Under the pieces are notes generated by a model. The model made no database searches. It worked only from the letters and a program-made list of their open reading frames with translations, and was not told where the DNA came from. Positions 54,985 to 64,000 of a stretch of DNA of 64,000 bases are shown one piece after another. Where the stretch lies: the NCBI GenBank assembly GCA_022496185.1, contig WTXG01000031.1, forward strand, positions 62,001 to 126,000, written 5' to 3'. Made by a program: the position numbers and the translations under genes. The stretch's first letter is position 1. Every line of letters starts with the position of its first letter. The stretch comes from Multifurca ochricompacta (taxonomy: Eukaryota > Basidiomycota > Agaricomycetes > Russulales > Russulaceae).

Positions 54985-57900
54985 GCTTCTGGGTGTTGGA
55001 CATGGAACTCCGAGATAAGGGCTGGGGCAAAGATATTCCCAGCTGGTTCCCACGAACTGTCAGAGTCTGGGAATCCCTTCCACTTGACTAGGTAGTGCAT
55101 CTTGCGCCCTCGGCCTTTTCACATTGAGTCTAGAATGTGCTCCACTTCCCACTCCGCTTCTCCATCGATAAGGTCAGGTGGAGGTCTTGGGAAGTTTTCC
55201 CCATGAAGGGACGTCTCCTTATATGGCATTAGAAGTTTGGCATGGAAGACTGGATGGATCTTCCATTTGGGCGGCAGTTGCAGCTCGTACGACACATCTG
55301 ACAGCTTCCTTTTGATCTGGAAGGGTCTGTGGTGTCAGGGTGCCAACTTGGCGGAGGGGTGTGATGTGTGGATATTTCTTCCCTCAAGCCAGACCCAGTC
55401 ATTGGGCTGATAAGGTGTGAATGTGCTTGGCTGCGCAGCTAGGGCTTGCTGCGCTTTTGCCAGGTTTTCATTGGCCAATTGTCTTAAGTCCTCCCATTGG
55501 TGTATCCATTGAGTTACCGAAGGGACGTTAGTGGGCTTATCCGTCCATGTGGTGCGCGGGGTCCAGCCCATAATAAGGGAGAAGGGGGTGGCTTTTGTTG
55601 TCCCATTGGGCCATGAGTTGTGCACAAACTCCGCAGTCGACAGCCACTCCGCCCAGTCGTTTTGTTGTTCATTACACCAAAACCAAAGATACTGCTCCAG
55701 CCATTGGTTCGTTCATTCAGACTGTCCATCTGTCTGTGGATGGTAAGCCGTGGAAATATTCTGTGCAATATCCAGTGTCTTGCACAGGGCTTTGGCAAAT
55801 GCTGATGTAAACTGGGTATCCCTGTCGGATATAATCTTTTTGGGGAGACCATAGTGGCGGTATACATGATCCAGGTATAGTCTTGCTACTCCTTCAGCCA
55901 TAATCGTCTCATTACAAGGTATAAACAGGGCCGCCTTAGAACAATCATGGTCAGTGATCGTGAGGATGGTGTCAAAGCCCCATGATTCAGGTAATTTGAC
56001 GATGAAGTCCATTGCTATGGTTTGGAAAGGAGTTGACGATATGGGGGTAATGGGATGTATTGGCAGGATTCTCGGGTGCGTATTCACTTTATTTGCTTGA
56101 CATGCTGCGCACCCTTGTACATAGTTTTCAACGTCGTTTTTCATGTTAGGCCACCAGTAGTCGCGCTTGGCAAGGGCGTAAGTGTTGGCGATGCCAGGGT
56201 GGCCAGCAGAGGGGAGGTCATGGTGAAAATGGATCACCCCCCGCTTAATGTTGTTACCACCGGTGACAACGAGTCGATCTCCGTCTTTCCACCAAAGGCC
56301 GTTAATTTCTTTCAAATTGTGTGCATCAGCCCATGAGCGACATAATTCCTGGTTCATGTTCTGTGAAACTTGTGCCCACAGGTCCATGTCGTGGAGGCTG
56401 ACTATGGCGGTCTTCGCGAACACTTCTTCTGGGAGAACAGTGATGTCATTATTATCATCTTCTCCAGTATGCATGTCTGGTCTTCATGATAACGCATCCG
56501 CTCTAGCATTTTGACTTCCCACGATGTGTTTCAGGGTGAAATTGTATTCTTCCAGTTCCAGAACTTCTCGCGCTACGCGTCGGCTGATTTTATGGGGTTC
56601 TTTCCAATACAGCAAGTTGGAGTGGTCAGTGTGGATGATGGTTTTATGGGGAGTTCCTGCCAGGTAAGGTCGCCAGTGTCACAAAGCTTTGACAATGGCT
56701 AGGAGCTCTCTGTCCCAAATATCATAATTTCGTTCTGCCGGCGAGAAGGTTTCCAAGTAATACGCCACCGGGTGAAGTATTTGTGTGGTGTCTCTCTGGT
56801 ATAGTACTGCTCCATTCGCAAAGTGGGAGGCATCTACTTCCAATTCGAAGGGGCAGCTCAGGTCAGGTTGAATGAGTACTGGTTCTGAGCTGACGATGTC
56901 TCTGATCTGCTTGAATGCCCGCTGCTGTGCGGCTTCCCAATGCCATGGCACGTCCTTCTTTAAGAGATCATTCAGTGGTCGTGCGACGCCTGAAAATCCC
57001 TTGACAAAGCGTCGGTAGAAGTTACAGAACCCAATGAATGATCAGACGTCTTTGATGCAGGTTGGTACAGGCCATTCCCGGATCCCTTGTACCTTAATAG
57101 GATCCATGCATACTTGTCCTCCCTCCAGAATGACCCCCAGGTATTCAACACTCCGTTGTTCAAAGGAGCACTTGTGTTACGTCCGGTGTGAGACGTCCTG
57201 CACGACTTGTGCGACAGCTTCGGTATGTTCGTTCAGATAAGAAGTCAATAGGACTTCTTGGAGTTGTTAGAATGAAAGAGTCAAAGTCAAAGGGGCTGTT
57301 CCCTAGTGACGATGTTAAGCGGAAAGTGCCAAAAGCACTGAGACGATCGAGTCAAAGGTTTCAAGGGGAAGTCCAGAAGACAAACACTGATGTATTCAAT
57401 AAGTCGAGTCTGGGGTCTACAAGGTAGCTACCACGGACTTATATACATAACTCAGTGGGCGTCTAAGAGATAAGGGTACGGAGTCAAGTGGGCCCGAATA
57501 TCTGAAAGCGGAGGGCGTAAAGCCTGGCTTCTGATAGGGAACTAAGTAAGTGTCTGGTCGTAAGATAAGAAGATAACGAAGTAAGAGAAACAAGCATGGG
57601 CAAACAGTACATATACAAGTCCAAACAGCAGTCATGGGGATGGGAGGAGTGCATGTGAGGGATCCCACGATGGAGACGTAATAAGGAAGTGTAGCGTCGG
57701 TGGGCAAGTGGGGTCTCTGTTAGGGAGGGTAAAGAAAATAGGGCTGCTGGGCCCTGTTCGTAACAACTTGGCTGGTTTGAGGTATAGGTCATGTTCGTGC
57801 AATATGTCCAGCACCTGGTGCACTCATTCTCAGTGGTGGCTTAAGTTGTCTGGGGTAGCTACTAGGATGTCGTCCATGTAGACCATGACTTCACCAGTAA

Positions 57901-59095
57901 GAATGAGGTTGCGGAATATATGGTTCATCATGGACTGAAATGTTGCCAGTGAATTCGTAAGGCCAAAGAACATGACATTTGGTTTGAACAACCCTTGATT
58001 TGTCTTAAATGCTGCTTTACATTGGTCACCCTCCTTGATCCTGACATTGTTGTAGCCCCAGCGTACATCCATTTTTGAGAAGAGGGACTTGTCCCACATG
58101 GTGTCGATGAGTTCCGAAATCAGTGGTAAGGGGTAGGCATTCTTTATGGTGTACGTATTGATCTTCCGGTAGTCCTGGACGGGTCGCAGCTTGCCGTCCT
58201 TCTTTTTGATGAAGAAGAAGGGCGAGGCATACTGTGACTTGGACAGGCGAATATACCCCTTGGCCAGATGTTCTTCCAGGAACTCGGTGAGTGCAACCTG
58301 TTCAGACTGGGACAGCGGATAGATTTTGCAATCTATTGCGGCTGGTGCGTCAGGGAGAAGGTCAATGGCATGATCCCATGGTCGCTTCGGAGGAAAACAA
58401 TGGGATTCTTCTTCAGAGAATACCTTCCAGTGTCGCTGATAAACGCTTGGTACTATGTCATGGTAGGTCTTCTCATCCTGTCCTTGTACTGCCTTCTGGG
58501 CCAGCTCTGATGCTTTGGTGACATAGCAGTGACCGGGGTCCTCCTCTGTATGCGTGGCCCTCATTACTGGATGTCGAATTGTATAATCGTAGCCCAGCGA
58601 CGTAATAATAGTAGGGTATGAGTCCTTATCCATTGTTGCGTCAGCCCAGTTTATTTTTGGCTTGAAAGCAGCGAGCCATGGATAACCCAAAATAAGGTCT
58701 TCGTCTCCTAGGTCCGTAATCAGGAAGTGAATGGTTCTTGTTATTTCCCCAACCTGGACTTTTAGGTCCGTATAGTGGGTGATCTTGCCAGCACGATTGG
58801 CTGTCCCGTCAATGTTCCAAATATTCTTTTCCTGGGGAAGTGCCAGCCTTCCCAGACCCATTGTTTTAATTAATCGTGGGTGAATGAAGTTGTCTGTGGC
58901 TCCAGAGTCCACTAATATATCTCGGTCGGCCGTCCTCTGTGTAGTTTCAAAATGAACTGGTATTTTTAATGACTTGAATCGACTAGCATACACAGAGGTG
59001 ACATGGGTGCTCGTGCCCAGGCTGATGGGTTTGAGCCTAACAAAAATCCTTCTTTGCAAACGCCTTCTCCACCAAGATGGCACACACTTCCTCAC
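54985..59095 (-). pseudogene. A2 pol with chromodomain, interrupted
   Basis: Right to left: protease (LVDSGATDNFIHPRL), RT (KKDGKLRPVQDYRKIN; YMDD near 57880), then a solo LTR inserted within KPAKCSFEQ. The rest of RT and RNase H follows (FELEVDASHFANGAV; NYDIWDRELLAIVKAL), then integrase (HDLPSAGHPGIANTY; CAACQANK; IAMDFIVKLP; SDRDTQFTSAF; AYHPQTDGQSE) and the chromodomain. Several TGA codons replace CGA Arg, for example after IVKAL near 56680 and before RPDMHTG near 56478. It starts in the -1 frame of gag at GGATTTTTG. Confidence 0.85.
57175..57765 (-). mobile_element. Solo LTR, family A, inside A2 pol
   Basis: 591 bases, plus strand TGTTACGTCCGGTGTG to CTGTTCGTAACA, with a perfect TSD ACTTG at 57170-57174 and 57766-57770. 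It is the innermost layer of the nest. Confidence 0.9.
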
Positions 59096-60545
59096 TTTCT
59101 TTCATCATATTAGCCCATATATCCTGAGCTTTCTCTTCCTTTGATTGTTTGTCCACAGTAGGTGGGTTATTCTGAATGGGGCTTCGGTCGTGGTGGTTGC
59201 AGTGGCAACATGTGCTCCCTTCTTGGGACAATCCTGGGACATGTGCCCTAGTGCTTTGCAGCGAAAGCATCGTCCCTCCTTCATCAGTGTTTGTTGCTCA
59301 TCTTCTGTGAGCGTTGCCCGGGCTCGGGCTCGATCTGCAGAGGTGTCCATAGCATTGGGATCCCTCTGGGCATGCTGAGCAGGCTTTACTCCAAAAGCAG
59401 CCTTCCATTGGTCTCGAGTCTTTCCCTTTTTGGTATGACTCCAAAGCGTGTTGGAAGTCGAGGTAATCCTGTTGTTGTCATTGGCGCATCAACCCAGCTA
59501 TCCCAATCATGGGGGTGGTGGAATTGGATTATATTTTTGACTAGCGGGTTGGGCAACCCTTGCGAGAAGAGGTCCAGCGTGGCCTCTTCATCTGTGTCGT
59601 AGCCAGCCCTATTTGCCAGACTTCTGAATTTGGCGACATATGCGTTGAGTTCTCCCTTCTCCATCCTAAGGGACTTTAATTCTTGGGCTGCCTTCTGTTT
59701 GGCCTGCCCATCCATAAAGGCATCTTTGAACCGTTCGGCGATGGTCTCCCAAAGACCCTCACTTGTGGTACGATGCCCACTTTCGACTTGTTCATTCAGC
59801 CACTCCAGCTGTTCCATGGTCCAGTCGTCCACAGCATCCCCCAAATCAGGGAAAGGAACAGATTGGCATGTTGGAATGGGTTGACAATCTGTGGGACATC
59901 ATGGTTGAAATTCTTGAAGGTCGTGAACTCCAACATAAACTTTTTGCTCTGTGAGCAGTCCCCGGTGAACGTCTGGGGCAACACTCCTGATAATCGTCCG
60001 GACGGGGGAGGGATGTTGGGTGGTGCCACCACTGGGACTGGTGGGGCGGGATCTGGAAGTTGAGCGGCAATGGTAGACATGAGTGGATGGGATGGGGTGA
60101 TGGTTTCTGTGGATTGTATCGATATCTGGGGAGTTGTCAAAGCAGGGGCTCTGAACATGACAACTGCGGGTGCAACCGGAAGTGTAGCTACTGCTAATGC
60201 CGGTGCTTCTTCTTCACTAGGTTCTTCTACGTACTCCTCTGGTTTGGAGTCCATGACAATGGCCGGAGGGTTTTCTCTCCACGGGCCTAGTCCAAATTCA
60301 GGTGGTGCAGGTCCTGTGGTGACCCAAGAGTGTCGGCTGTCCGAATATTGGATACAATACCAAACTCTTTTCTCGTTGTCATATTCTACCAGTTGGTATC
60401 TTCTGTCATGATAGACATAGTATCCAAACTCAGACTCAAAGTCTTTCCAGGCGGCAGAGCCAAGTACTTGCTGTGAAAGATTATTCTTGTCTCTGCGTTC
60501 GATGAGTTCTTCCCAGAAGAGGGTCTGACTGCAGCTGGAAGCCAC
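59040..60545 (-). pseudogene. A2 gag, frameshifted
   Basis: Same protein as A1 gag: opens GTG GCT TCC at 60545, VLGSAAWKDFESEFGYYVYH, an acidic stretch, capsid domain, and zinc knuckle CFRCKALGHMSQDC. A one-base loss in a G-run near 59830 (LIWG against LIRGDAVDDW) and another shift near 59450 break the frame. The end reads FAKKDFC before TAG, next to the GGATTTTTG shift site. Confidence 0.8.
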
Positions 60546-60564
60546 TGTGAGAGACTCGACTTGA

Positions 60565-61150
60565 TGTTACATCTGGTGTGAGACGTTCCGCACAACTTGT
60601 GCGACAGCTTTGTACATTCGTTCAGATAAGAGATCAACAGGATCTCTTGGAGTTTAAATGGATGAGTCAAAGTCAAAGGGGCTGTTCCCTAGTGACGATG
60701 TTGAGCAGAAAGTGCCAGAAGCACTGAGACAATCAAGTCAAAGGTTTCAAAGGGAGGTCCAGAAGATGAACACCAATGTATTCAATAAGTTGAGTCTGGG
60801 GTCTACAATGTAGCTACAGTGGACTTATATACATAATCAAATGGGCGTCTATAAGATAAGGAACCGGAGTCAAGTGGGCCCGAATATACGGAAGTGGACG
60901 GCGTAAAGTTGGGCTTCTGATAGGGTATTAAGTAAGTGTCCGAATGTAAAGATAAAGAGATAACAAGATAAGGAAGCAAACATAGATATACAGTATGTAA
61001 ACAAGTCCAAAGCAAGTCACGGGGATGGGAGTAAGGCACGTGATGGGTCCCAGGATGGAGACGTGATCATGAAGTGCAGAGTGGGTGGTAAGGATGGGTC
61101 ACTGTTGGGGAGGTGGAAGAAAACAGGGTTGCTTGGCAGGGATTGTAACA
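60565..61150 (-). repeat. 5' LTR of A2
   Basis: 586 bases. Downstream on the minus strand the primer-binding site reads AAGTCGAGTCT, as in A1. The LTR copy of its complement is AGACTCAACTT, one CpG change away. Confidence 0.9.
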
Positions 61151-61312
61151 AGTTTTGTGAGTGGGTATCAGAAATATCAGAATCTGATGCTCCAACAAAT
61201 GTACAGCAACCAATCCTTAATATATGGTTACCATAGTTATCTCAATATTGATGGGACCTGGAATAGAGCCATTTAACCATGGTTTACATTCCCAGAATAT
61301 TATAATTTCCCA

Positions 61313-61787
61313 ATGCACCCCACCTCCTCTGCTCAGAAAGAAAACATGCTCTCTCTGGCCTCTGAAGGTCATTCCACTCACACTATTGCCTCCAGACTCA
61401 GCCTCAGCCAGTCCACAGTCTCTAGGACACTCAGGACCCTCCTTCCCAACCATCAGTCACCTCATTTTGGTCATCCTTCCAAGCTCTCTGCTACCTCTGA
61501 ACATGCTATCATGATACAAATCACCACAGGAAAGGTTGGCAATGCTGTCCAGGCCACAAAGCACATCAATTCCATCATCCCCAATCATGTCTCTTCACAA
61601 ACTGTGCACTAGGTTCTTAAACAACATTCATTCAAGGCTGTAACAAAGAAGAAAAGGCCACTACCCTCTGCAGTACATTGCAAGAAGCACTTAGCCTTTG
61701 CTTTGAAGTACCAAAACTAGACTATGAAGGACTGGAAGAGGGTGATTTGGTCAGATGAGACCAAAATCAACAGGTTTGGGTCAGATG
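61313..61787 (+). pseudogene. Tc1 transposase N-terminal half, left arm
   Basis: Helix-turn-helix DNA-binding region (ENMLSLASEGHSTHTIASRL, SLSQSTVSRTLRTLL) and second HTH/linker (KAVTKKKRPLPSAVHCKKH), with stops at two former Trp codons (VH*VLKQ, YQN*TM). The spacer then gives KRVIWSDETKINRFGSD, which contains the first catalytic Asp of the DDE triad. The rest of the catalytic domain is missing. Confidence 0.75.
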
Positions 61788-62210
61788 CCAGTCCTCCACA
61801 GTCCAGTTTTGGTACTTCAAAGCAAAGGCTAAGTGCTTCTTGCAATGTACTGCAGAGAGTAGTGGCCTTTTCTTCTTTGTTACAGCCTTGATTGAATGTT
61901 GTTTAAGAACCCAGTGCACAGTTTGTGAAGAGACATGGTTGGGGATGATGGAATTGATGTGCTTTGTGGCCTGGACAGCATTGCCAACCTTTCCTGTGGT
62001 GATTTGTATCATGATAGCATGTTCAGAGGTAGCAGAGAGCTTGGAAGGATGACCAAAATGAGGTGACTGATGGTTGGGAAGGAGGGTCCTGAGTGTCCTA
62101 GAGACTGTGGACTGGCTGAGGCTGAGTCTGGAGGCAATAGTGTGAGTGGAATGACCTTCAGAGGCCAGAGAGAGCATGTTTTCTTTCTGAGCAGAGGAGG
62201 TGGGGTGCAT
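61767..62210 (-). pseudogene. Tc1 transposase N-terminal half, right arm
   Basis: Mirror copy of the left-arm fragment, open for 147 codons (MHPTSSAQKENMLSLASEGH onward to YQNWTVEDW). Past the arm junction it reads into the reverse strand of the spacer (HLTQTC) and stops. It keeps the DNA-binding half only, so it could bind transposon ends but not cut them (inference). Confidence 0.7.
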
Positions 62211-63098
62211 TGGGAAATTATAATATTCTGGGAATGTAAACCATGGTTAAATAGCTCTATTCCAGGTCCCATCAATATTAAGATAACTATGGTAACCATA
62301 TATTAAGGATTGGTTGCTGTACATTTGGTGGAGCATCAGATTCTGATATTTCTGATACCCACTCACAAAACTGAGTCAATGAGTCCCCAATTTGAAATGG
62401 GTGTAGCTCCACAGGTTTTGATCAGAATTACATAATTATTGTTGCATTACATAACCCTTATCTTGTACCATTTATGGTCTACCAAGACTTTGTTTATATT
62501 TGTTTTGGCTGATGTGATATTCAACAAACAGTGCAAAAGTGCAAAACATTGACTCAGTTTTGTGAGGCACTGTATGTGACTAGGGGGCTGATAATTCTTA
62601 TGATCTGATTGTTTAACTGCACACCACGCTTGTGCTACAGAGGGTGCAACCCCTCTTACTAATTCCCATCTTATTTCAGGGCCTAACCCCTGGAGCATCT
62701 GATTATCTGGATACTTACTGGAACCTTCTGATTAGCTTATATTTACTGATTGTACCTCACTCAGGATGTATTTAAGCTACTAGATTAACTGAGACAGACT
62801 TTAAGTCTGTTCTCTTGTATCTAATACAGGTGTATTCGACTTCACTAAGATCCACTTGAACTCCCTGAGTAGCAGCTTGAGGAGGCTTCTTCCCAGTAAC
62901 TCTGCAGGGCTGATTGCTGCTGCTTTCGACTTTGTTTCCTGCACGCACCCCCTCCATAACATCGTGGGCACTTGAAACTTTGAACTAGACTAGGCCTTCT
63001 CTGTTAGACCTTGAATCTTGAGTGCGCCCCGCATCTTGAGGGCCTTCAGACATCGAAAATGTGACTGGACACAGCAGACACCTGGCTGTGACACTGTG

Positions 63099-64000
63099 TT
63101 TGATAACTGTTTGATAACTTATGAAATTTTCTGTGGCGCCACTATCGACGAGTGCTTCTATGTTGGCCTCTTTCTTCACACCATGTATAGGAACAGAGAT
63201 CTTCATTGCTTTCAGTGGGGATCTATATACATGTTGCAAGACTAATGCCCGAATGTAGGCCATACCATTCAGGCAATATAAAAATCCTCGTCTCCATTGA
63301 ATTGTCCTTGCAATGCGAGGTGTTGTTTGTCAGTCATAGTCCGAAGGGCGGTGGCGAAGGCAGTAGCGTCAAATGTGGGGACGATATCCTTTGTAGATCC
63401 TGGCGCTGTGGGTACCGTCGCAGTTGGCAGTGGTATTTCTGTGATTGTGGTGGCCTGGGCTGGTGCTTTGGTATCAACGCGTGGTTTCTTGTTTGGGCAT
63501 TCTCTGGCGAGATGCCCTAGGCATCCACATTCAAAACAACGCCCTTCCTTCTTTAATTTCTCTCGTTCTTCTGTTGTTAATACTTTGATAGTAGTGGTCT
63601 CCCTTTCATTTGGGTCGTGTTTTCGATAGAAGGTGAATTTACTGCCTCGTGGTGGAGTGGCAGATGTTTGTGTTCGGGTTCCCAGTAGATCTCTGGTATA
63701 GATCCAATTCGCATGATGACATCTGGCTGATGCAGCAGCTTCTTCAAAGGTACGAGGCTGGTCCATCATGAGCATAGTTTCCACTAGTCATGTGGGAAGT
63801 CCTCTGTGAAGTATTGCTGGGCTGCCGGATCATCGATATGCAGTTCCACTCAGATAGCCAACATGCAAAACTTGGCTATGTAATCATCTAGATTGGCATC
63901 CTTCATTTTCAATTTGTCGAGCGCTAATAGCGCTTTCTGTCCTGCCACGACATCAGCCCATGCATTTTTAAATGTCTGTTTGAAAGTATCCCAGAGATCG
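63099..64000 (-). pseudogene. B1 gag C-terminus and protease start
   Basis: From the window edge leftward: capsid C-terminal part (QPRTFEEAAASARCHHANWI), zinc knuckle CFECGCLGHLAREC, a Thr/Pro-rich tail and gag end GDEDFYIA at 63269. The -1 pol frame follows at a GGATTTTT run: MAYIRALVLQHVYRS, PLKAMKISVPIHG and the protease active site LVDSGATENFIS. It is then cut by the solo LTR at 63093. The knuckle is intact here, unlike in B2. A TAG near 63789 breaks the upstream frame. Confidence 0.8.

Larger units (their letters stand above)
53078..61150 (-). mobile_element. Ty3/gypsy element A2
   Basis: 8,073 bases with two 586-base LTRs and a perfect TSD AGTTT (53073-53077 and 61151-61155). It contains a nested solo LTR (57175-57765). 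It has the same organisation as A1. Nonsense codons and a few frameshifts inactivate it. It lies in the left arm of the Tc1-like palindrome. Confidence 0.95.
52873..62572. mobile_element. Palindromic Tc1-like element, TA target
   Basis: Ends CAGTGCCTCACAAAACTGAG on both strands, flanked by TA (52871-52872 and 62573-62574). Without the nested gypsy A2 it is a near-perfect palindrome. Its left arm is 52873-53077 plus 61156-61735 (785 bases), its spacer 52 bases (61736-61787), and its right arm 61788-62572 (785 bases). Each arm carries the DNA-binding half of a Tc1 transposase. Confidence 0.8.
52785..63093 (+). mobile_element. Solo LTR (family B) inserted in B1, itself split
   Basis: Plus-strand LTR in two pieces, 52785-52872 (TGTGACGGTTTCC...) and 62575-63093 (...ACACCTGGCTGTGACA), about 607 bases together. 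A perfect TSD CTGTG lies at 52780-52784 and 63094-63098. Removing it restores the B1 protease frame across VIKHRLPTKRL, matching VIKNRFPVK in B2. The Tc1-like element sits in its U3 part. Confidence 0.85.
47751..64000 (-). mobile_element. Ty3/gypsy element B1, 5' end beyond the window
   Basis: Minus-strand element. Its 3' LTR is 47751-48361, then a post-pol ORF, pol up to the protease (49665-52784), a large nested insertion (52785-63098), and protease plus gag (63099-64000). The 5' LTR lies past the window. The left flank is TAATC (47746-47750), so the outer TSD can be tested in the adjoining sequence. Confidence 0.9.

Noticed and set aside
62575..63093. Independent LTR beginning at 62575 in B1
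   Set aside because: It lacks its own left TSD. Its other half is at 52785-52872, and the joined unit has a perfect TSD, so it is one LTR split by the Tc1-like element.

Overview
The window looks like a chromosome arm of a basidiomycete fungus of the Agaricomycetes. The evidence is host genes with several short GT-AG introns (about 45-85 bases), a cytochrome c gene split by three introns, a DUF6535-type membrane protein and a TPR/CHAT-type protein (families often expanded in mushroom-forming and Rhizoctonia/Ceratobasidium-like fungi), and many chromodomain-bearing Ty3/gypsy elements. The species is inference; Rhizoctonia-like is my best guess.

Layout. 1-13.5 kb is the gene-bearing part. It holds cytochrome c (1715-2269, minus), a possible small gene (2520-3112), a 920-residue CHAT-like protein that lacks both catalytic residues (4944-7706), a six-exon gene of unknown function (8671-10152), a DUF6535-type gene (10635 to about 12.57 kb) and a short gene fragment. 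From 13.5 kb on, almost everything is transposon. The exception is 30.3-34.5 kb, which holds an intact seven-exon secreted acid phosphatase gene (32969-34457) and its broken paralogue (30297-31632).

Transposons. I name the gypsy families locally. Family A: A1 at 36459-43955 (+), A2 at 53078-61150 (-). Family C is a close, heavily CpG-decayed relative: 21410-30296 and a 3' remnant at 19521-20812. Family B: B2 at 15074-19019 (+, truncated), B1 from 47751 to beyond the window end (-). Solo LTRs with perfect 5-bp target-site duplications (TSDs) occur at 22226, 28463, 44184, 44981, 57175 and 52785/62575. DNA transposons include a 1,218-bp hAT-type element with an 8-bp TSD (46005-47222), a larger hAT-like element split by a gypsy copy (35411-44973), a perfectly balanced palindromic Tc1-like element (52873-62572), and a small MITE.

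How it fits together. From 47.7 kb to the end is a five-level nest: gypsy B1, a solo LTR, the Tc1 palindrome, gypsy A2, another solo LTR. Each layer is dated by its own TSD. Families A and C appear to prime reverse transcription from their own 5' mRNA end (11-nt match to the primer-binding site, as in Tf1/sushi elements), and family B has the same arrangement. Families A and C also carry an unusual region after the integrase/chromodomain, with a coiled coil and four CCHC-type zinc knuckles, kept in every copy. Decay of all copies is dominated by CpG to TpG/CpA change, which turns CGA arginine codons into TGA stops.
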